From the NCBI GenBank assembly GCA_903920975.1, contig CAIXNZ010000128.1:1-7309 (forward strand): a stretch of 7,309 nt of DNA, written 5' to 3'. The notes beneath the pieces are model-generated. The model was not told the DNA's origin and did no database searches. It saw only the letters and a list, made by a program, of their open reading frames with translations. Shown one piece after another: positions 5,858-7,309 of this stretch. The translations under genes and the position numbers were made by a program. How positions within the stretch are numbered: position 1 is the stretch's first letter; each line of letters opens with the position of its first letter. This DNA comes from Candidatus Falkowiibacteriota bacterium. Its GTDB lineage: Bacteria; Patescibacteriota; Patescibacteriia; CAIXNZ01.

Positions 5858-5951
5858 AAAAACCACTCTGTCATTCCGAATGTAATGAGGAATCTATGAC
5901 TTTAGAAAGTAATAGATCCTTCGCTACGCTCTGGATGACAGAGTGGTTTTT
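5858..5951. repeat. 94-nt palindromic repeat element, likely bidirectional terminator
   Basis: Two 40-nt arms (5858-5897 and 5912-5951) are reverse complements at 32 of 40 positions. The outer 17 bp, AAAAACCACTCTGTCAT, are perfect, and seven of the eight differences are transitions. The 14-nt centre adds a small ACTTT/AAAGT stem. The element starts right after the deacetylase stop and ends 15 bp before the stop of the convergent minus-strand gene. Its outer arms end in T runs on both strands, so it can terminate transcription in both directions. The core around TGTCATTCCG...GAGGAATCTATGAC resembles dispersed palindromes I recall from many environmental bacterial genomes (from memory, not checked). 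Confidence 0.85.
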
Positions 5952-5966
5952 ATTTTTTATATTATA

Positions 5967-6701
5967 TTAAAAGAAATTACAGACGCATACTTTTTGGCCA
6001 CAGACATGGCATTTTTGTGGCATCAGTTGATAAAAATCTGTAGCAAAATCCATTTCAATGGAATTGGCCACGCCCATAATACAAGAAAAAAAGTCTGCCG
6101 CCTCAATTTCCAATTGTGTAAAATATTTTTTCTTGTGTGTGCCTTCGAAAAGATGAAGTGCCTCGCTTAGTTCGCCCAATTCTTCGGCTAAATGAACGCC
6201 CGCATGTTCCAGCGTGCGTTTTTCAGGCGGATATATTTTTTTAAACATGGCTTGAAATTCAGCCATTGTCTTGGGCTGGTTTTTATCCTCGCTTTTTATT
6301 TTTTCAAATTTTTTATCCTTCCAAGTCTCACAGGCGCAAGGCATATGTTTGCAATAGGAACACATGTTGGGAAAACGCTGCCATAGTTCTTTTTCCAAAT
6401 CAATATGTAGCCGGTTCATTAAGGCAAAAAACCAGGCAGTCGCCACAATCAGATTGAATTTTATTCCAGCGGTTGAATAGATATGAGAAAACGATTCTGA
6501 CGCATTTTCGGGTTTTTCATTAGGCAAGGGTATATTCGAATCACCAATTTTACCCTTGCGAATGCCCTTAAGAGCCCACATTGTGAACCTTTCCATATTA
6601 CTCAAAAGATCCCAATTGCTATATAAACGATCATCAGCAATACCAAAAATATCCCAGACCATCTGTTGGAATTTAGCGATTGATTCGTTAGGGAAAGACA
6701 T
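5967..6701 (-). CDS. MazG-like NTP pyrophosphohydrolase-fold protein with duplicated domain and two Cys knuckles
   Basis: This 244-residue protein has a C-terminal half (about 144-244) with an all-alpha MazG-like pattern: FQAMF helix (149-153), EELGE with E174 and E177, then E200 and D203 in EIEAADFF, giving ExxE...ExxD, the magnesium-binding set of the family. It ends in C231-x2-C234-x4-C239-x-C241. The N-terminal half repeats the plan: FQQM (11-14), a helix in which only E37 is kept, WFFALM (90-95) against DFFSCIM (203-209), and C114-x2-C117-x4-C122-x-C124. In it the positions of E177, E200 and D203 are T40, A87 and W90, so this copy should be catalytically dead. Known family members hydrolyse NTPs or dNTPs to monophosphates; the substrate here is unknown. 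The cysteine sets probably bind zinc. The gene is alone on its strand, with the ATG at 6701 and no clear Shine-Dalgarno. The MazG call is firm for the C-terminal half; the duplication is my own alignment by eye. Confidence 0.75.
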   Translation of the reverse strand: MSFPNESIAKFQQMVWDIFGIADDRLYSNWDLLSNMERFTMWALKGIRKGKIGDSNIPLPNEKPENASESFSHIYSTAGIKFNLIVATAWFFALMNRLHIDLEKELWQRFPNMCSYCKHMPCACETWKDKKFEKIKSEDKNQPKTMAEFQAMFKKIYPPEKRTLEHAGVHLAEELGELSEALHLFEGTHKKKYFTQLEIEAADFFSCIMGVANSIEMDFATDFYQLMPQKCHVCGQKVCVCNFF

Positions 6702-6725
6702 ATTTATTTAATCCAGAATTAAGTA

Positions 6726-6750
6726 TTAAGCTTAATAAGCTAATAAGCTT
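6726..6750. repeat. AAGCTT-containing inverted/tandem repeat in the leader of the MazG-like gene
   Basis: TAATAAGC occurs twice in tandem (6733-6740, 6741-6748), and the segment is bounded by AAGCTT at 6728-6733 and 6745-6750, so AAGCTTA and TAAGCTT can pair across a nine-base loop. It lies between the predicted minus-strand transcription start and the ATG at 6701. It could be an operator or only low-complexity DNA. Confidence 0.35.
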
Positions 6751-6762
6751 TTATATTATAAG

Positions 6763-6789
6763 ATTATAGTTTTTTTAGAAAATTGGCAA
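6763..6789 (-). promoter_or_regulatory. Candidate promoter of the MazG-like gene
   Basis: On the minus strand, TTGCCA (6784-6789) is followed after 15 bp by TATAAT (6763-6768); a second TATAAT is at 6755-6760. The 15-bp spacing is short. The leader to the ATG at 6701 would be about 55 nt. It overlaps the plus-strand promoter of the next gene. Confidence 0.4.
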
Positions 6790-6803
6790 ATTACTGCTAT
6801 AAT
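6775..6803 (+). promoter_or_regulatory. Extended -10 promoter giving a probably leaderless mRNA
   Basis: TGCTATAAT (6795-6803) is a perfect extended -10 element (TGnTATAAT). A weak -35 candidate, TTAGAA, is at 6775-6780, 17 bp upstream. The ATG at 6810 begins 6 nt after the -10 box, which is where transcription itself should start, so the mRNA would have little or no 5' leader. No other start with a ribosome site is seen nearby. Confidence 0.65.
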
Positions 6804-6809
6804 TAAACT

Positions 6810-7309
6810 ATGCTTGAATTTATCAGAAAAAACAAAATACATTTGATTGTTTTAGCCAGCTTAATCGCCTTGAATTTTATTTTTTTTGCCATCAATATAA
6901 ATAATTTTTTTGTTTCCGATGATTTTGATTGGGTAAATATTACGAAAAATACTCACAGTTTGGTTGATTATTTTACCGGCAATTATTACGGAGATAGGGG
7001 AGTGGGCGGAGCGTATCGTCCGATGGTTAATTTGATCTTCTGGATAAATTATCAGATTGGCGAATTAAATCCACTGCCATATCATTTGACTAATTTGCTT
7101 TTTCATATTGGCGTTTGTTTTTTAATTTATTTATTATGCCTACTTTTATTCGAAGACTCAGGGGCTAAGCAAAAAATTGCCATTTTGGCAGCTTTTATTT
7201 TCAGTATCTTGCCTAATCATAGCGAAGCAGTAATTTGGATTGCCGCTGTGGGTGATCCGGTCTGTTCATTTTTTTATTTGCTGGCTTTTTATTCGTATTT
7301 ACTTTTTAG
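6810..7309 (+). CDS. GT-C-fold membrane glycosyltransferase (PMT/TMTC-like), 3' end outside the window
   Basis: The frame is open from the ATG at 6810 to the right edge (166 codons plus two bases); the final TAG bases are out of frame. The protein begins with a membrane helix (about 10-30), followed by SDDFDW with the acidic pair D37/D38 at the start of the first external loop, where GT-C transferases carry their catalytic aspartate. Then come YRPMVNLIFW (69-78), LPYHLTNLLFH (89-99), a second hydrophobic stretch (about 100-114), and LPNHSEAVIWIAAVGDP (134-150), all typical of the N-terminal part of PMT/TMTC-like proteins of bacteria. Such enzymes use lipid-linked sugars to glycosylate proteins or surface polymers outside the membrane. 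Complete members are usually several hundred residues long, so most of this gene is missing. Donor and acceptor cannot be told. Confidence 0.8.
   Translation, partial: MLEFIRKNKIHLIVLASLIALNFIFFAININNFFVSDDFDWVNITKNTHSLVDYFTGNYYGDRGVGGAYRPMVNLIFWINYQIGELNPLPYHLTNLLFHIGVCFLIYLLCLLLFEDSGAKQKIAILAAFIFSILPNHSEAVIWIAAVGDPVCSFFYLLAFYSYLLF

Noticed and set aside
5943..6457. Plus-strand frames opposite the MazG-like gene
   Set aside because: They mirror the minus-strand gene; their products contain no family motif, whereas the minus strand has the MazG and cysteine motifs.
7307..7309. TAG at the window edge as the stop of the glycosyltransferase
   Set aside because: The bases are out of phase (last full codon is TTT at 7305-7307), and the protein would be far shorter than the family.
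1..7309. tRNA, rRNA, CRISPR array, transposase or prophage genes
   Set aside because: No cloverleaf, regularly spaced repeats, or transposase/integrase motifs were found on either strand.

Overview
The window is strongly AT-rich, with tightly packed short genes. Seven of the eight genes lack a convincing Shine-Dalgarno sequence, and at least one is probably leaderless. Gene content and protein style (OmpR-type regulator, 7TM-type histidine kinase, SpeH-type AdoMet decarboxylase, small NodB deacetylase, TMTC-like GT-C glycosyltransferase) suggest a Candidate Phyla Radiation (Patescibacteria) or similar reduced-genome bacterium. The standard bacterial code fits throughout. The taxonomic guess is an inference; there is no rRNA or marker gene here.

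Left part (1-2790): an OmpR-family response regulator is followed by a promoter region with three TTAATC repeats at 11-12 bp steps, the last in the -35 position of a TATAAT box. Next come a guanidinoacetate-methyltransferase-like gene and, 4 nt later, a pyruvoyl-type S-adenosylmethionine decarboxylase. After an 89-nt leader with a hairpin and the only strong Shine-Dalgarno in the window comes a divergent GNAT-like gene, closed by a clear intrinsic terminator. The group looks like S-adenosylmethionine and polyamine/guanidino metabolism, possibly controlled by the upstream regulator.

Middle part (2791-5951): a large membrane sensor histidine kinase (7TM-type sensor, GAF, HisKA, HATPase) is split in two by one extra base in a C5 run at 3779-3783. 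Removing one C gives a continuous protein of about 717 residues. A membrane-anchored NodB polysaccharide deacetylase starts 2 nt after the kinase stop. A 94-nt near-perfect palindrome at 5858-5951 then separates this operon from the convergent gene on the right and can end transcription in both directions.

Right part (5952-7309): a minus-strand MazG-like protein appears to be an internal tandem duplication. Each half ends in an identical CxxCx4CxC cysteine knuckle, but only the C-terminal half keeps the MazG acidic residues. Its promoter overlaps, back to back, an extended -10 promoter that sits 6 nt before the ATG of a plus-strand GT-C glycosyltransferase gene running off the right edge.

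The least ordinary items are the two-repeat MazG/Cys-knuckle protein, the GAMT-like/AdoMet decarboxylase pair with no aminopropyltransferase beside it, the phased repeats at its promoter, and the kinase frameshift.
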